Shown here one piece after another: positions 62,752-64,000 of a stretch of 64,000 nucleotides of DNA (position 1 is the first letter of the stretch; the number at the start of each line of letters is the position of its first letter). The notes under the pieces are model-generated. The model was not told the DNA's origin. It saw only the letters and a program-made list of their open reading frames with translations, and did not search any database. Both the position numbers and the translations under genes were made by a program. This DNA is from Pelagihabitans sp965238025. Its GTDB lineage: Bacteria; Bacteroidota; Bacteroidia; Flavobacteriales; Flavobacteriaceae. The DNA lies in NCBI GenBank assembly GCA_965238025.1, contig OZ250162.1, positions 3,224,001 to 3,288,000 of the forward strand. Direction: 5' to 3'.

Positions 62752-64000
62752 TGGGATTGTTCAGGACTTTATATGACACGACAATACTTTTTTTTAGAGC
62801 TCGTAGGTCAAAAGGGGGCAAAAAGATTCTTCTAGAATATTATCCTGATGGATATTTGATGCGTAGAAAATCTACTACAATAAAGATTTCTCTCCGTACT
62901 AAAAAGTTGTCAAACGGAAAGTTACCCGCCTATTATCGTTTCAGTGCCGGAAACAATTATAACAGACATCCGGTCATTAGCATTATGGCTGGCCCAGGTG
63001 TTCGTATCCGATTTAAGAATCATCCTTTACAAAAGCGTCCCTACAAATTTTTTAAACCGAGCCATAAAGCACCTTGGATAAATATTTACCGGATACAGGA
63101 TGAAAAAATGATTTCCAATCCTGGGCAAGTTTTTAGGCACAGTCACTTCCCGGAAAAATACTTTCCAGAAAGAGGCTCTTATGGGTTGAATTATCGCTTG
63201 GATTTAAGAGATAGAGGTTTGTACTTTGGCATAATTCGCCTTCCTAATGAAACAATTATTAGAGATTATTACGGAGGTTCAGATTTAATATTTAGGGTTC
63301 CTTATTATCCAATTAGACTGGGAGGAACTGAAAAAATACCGTACTGGAACAAGGAATGGAGGGCCAAATATTCTTTTTGGTTTAATGAAAAGGGGCATTA
63401 TTATAGTACTTCTGAACCACTTTTATTGATTCAAGCTACCAAAGAGGTATCTATTGAACTGGTTATGTGGGGAAATCAAGAACAATATGATAGATGGAGC
63501 CACTATTTTAAAATAAATATTATTTCCTCTTATAGGCGAATCCCAAACATGGGTTCACGTTTGAAATTAGATCCAGGAGGCAAAGTAAGGAATTTATCCA
63601 AGCCAAAGAGCAAGGCGTTTCAACCTCATGAAGTTGTTTTTGACATCATTTTGGGGGCTATACCAATAATAGGCGACTTGGCAGATATTGCAGAATTAGT
63701 TTATGCTCATTATACCGGTAAGGACAAATGGGGTAATAAGATGGATTCTATGGGAATGGCAATAATAGGACTCTCAATTCTTATTCCATTTGTTAGTAAG
63801 GGGATGGCCATGGGCACAAAGGCGCTAACAAAGACATTCGGTGATAACGCGGATGAAGCCAGTGTGTTAATTGAGGAAATTGCTTCGTTAGGTAAAAAAG
63901 AGAAGAGTTTTCTTGGAAATGTAACAAAGAAGGCAAAAAATGGGAAAGTTATTGTCGCAGCAGAAAAAGAGGTAATGGGCCAAATCACATCCAAAGTTAA
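62751..64000 (+). CDS. putative polymorphic-toxin-like protein with pre-toxin-type segment, partial at right edge
   Basis: The frame opens at the ATG that shares its first base with the preceding TGA and stays open to the window edge (416 codons). Residues about 1-290 are rich in Tyr, Arg and Trp and beta-like (PVISIMAGPGVRIRFKNHP, YFGIIRLPNETIIRDYYGG), with no signal peptide. From residue 298 comes DIILGAIPIIGDLADIAEL then TGKDKWGNK and a hydrophobic helix pair to about 360. This GDxxD...TGKD arrangement resembles the pre-toxin linkers of polymorphic toxins, after which the toxin domain usually follows; here that part lies outside the window. A shorter frame from an ATG at 62773 ends after 20 codons and was rejected. 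Confidence 0.72.
   Translation, partial: MGLFRTLYDTTILFFRARRSKGGKKILLEYYPDGYLMRRKSTTIKISLRTKKLSNGKLPAYYRFSAGNNYNRHPVISIMAGPGVRIRFKNHPLQKRPYKFFKPSHKAPWINIYRIQDEKMISNPGQVFRHSHFPEKYFPERGSYGLNYRLDLRDRGLYFGIIRLPNETIIRDYYGGSDLIFRVPYYPIRLGGTEKIPYWNKEWRAKYSFWFNEKGHYYSTSEPLLLIQATKEVSIELVMWGNQEQYDRWSHYFKINIISSYRRIPNMGSRLKLDPGGKVRNLSKPKSKAFQPHEVVFDIILGAIPIIGDLADIAELVYAHYTGKDKWGNKMDSMGMAIIGLSILIPFVSKGMAMGTKALTKTFGDNADEASVLIEEIASLGKKEKSFLGNVTKKAKNGKVIVAAEKEVMGQITSKV

Noticed and set aside
62773..62835. ATG-initiated frame MTRQYFF after the 934-residue gene
   Set aside because: It stops after 20 codons. The frame from 62751, coupled through TGATG, stays open to the window edge and has protein-like composition.
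1..64000. tRNA, rRNA, CRISPR, transposase or prophage genes
   Set aside because: None found on reading the gaps on both strands; the short palindromes are not regularly spaced as in CRISPR arrays.

Overview
The window reads as a chromosomal segment of a Bacteroidota bacterium, most likely a (marine) Flavobacteriaceae member; the genus cannot be fixed from sequence alone. Reasons: several exact TAnnTTTG -7 boxes of the Bacteroidetes sigma factor (one with a TTG 19 bases upstream), few Shine-Dalgarno sites, many lipoproteins, CarboxypepD-reg/TonB-plug modules, a fused E1 alpha-beta dehydrogenase, DUF4251- and DUF1835-type genes, and many small GC-rich intergenic palindromes in an AT-rich background. 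I see no rRNA, tRNA, CRISPR array or transposase.

Layout. 1-18.8 kb is mainly housekeeping: gamma-glutamyltransferase (cut by the left edge), AcpH-like esterase, GlmM, formate-THF ligase, LpxL-like acyltransferase, rhomboid protease, a beta-propeller lipoprotein, a TlpA-type thioredoxin lipoprotein, a fused FAD/Fe-S D-lactate-dehydrogenase-like enzyme, chorismate synthase and a dicarboxylate symporter. These are followed by a tightly overlapping operon of ATP-grasp ligase, N-formylglutamate amidohydrolase-like enzyme and DUF1704/QEGLA metallopeptidase. 18.8-37.7 kb holds a MuiA-like protein with an inserted receptor-plug module, an MscS channel, a TPR-CPBP protease, MutS2, uracil-DNA glycosylase, a nucleoside-phosphorylase operon, a 2OG oxygenase with a SUI1 factor, a BCKDH-type E1 fusion and an OmpA lipoprotein.

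37.8-44.1 kb is a compact biosynthetic cluster: FAD oxidoreductase, methyltransferase, type III polyketide synthase, FabI/FabL-like enoyl reductase, FabZ-like dehydratase, FabF-like ketosynthase, a dedicated ACP and a small membrane protein. The FAS-like half could build an acyl starter on the private ACP, the type III PKS could extend and cyclise it, and the methyltransferase and flavoprotein could tailor the product. The product is unknown to me.

44.4-59.2 kb is a run of small secreted, lipoprotein and stress genes, including two families of small paralogues, a TlpA/CDCC-propeller pair, a cold-shock protein, S41-like and serine-hydrolase enzymes, and a methyltransferase with a signal peptide. 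59.2-64 kb is different: an AT-rich, roughly 790-base non-coding stretch full of inverted repeats, then a 934-residue protein of no recognised family coupled by a TGATG overlap to a second gene that runs off the right edge. The second protein carries a hydrophobic GDxxD...TGKD segment like the pre-toxin linkers of polymorphic toxins. This pair and the type III PKS cluster are the best candidates for undescribed biology.
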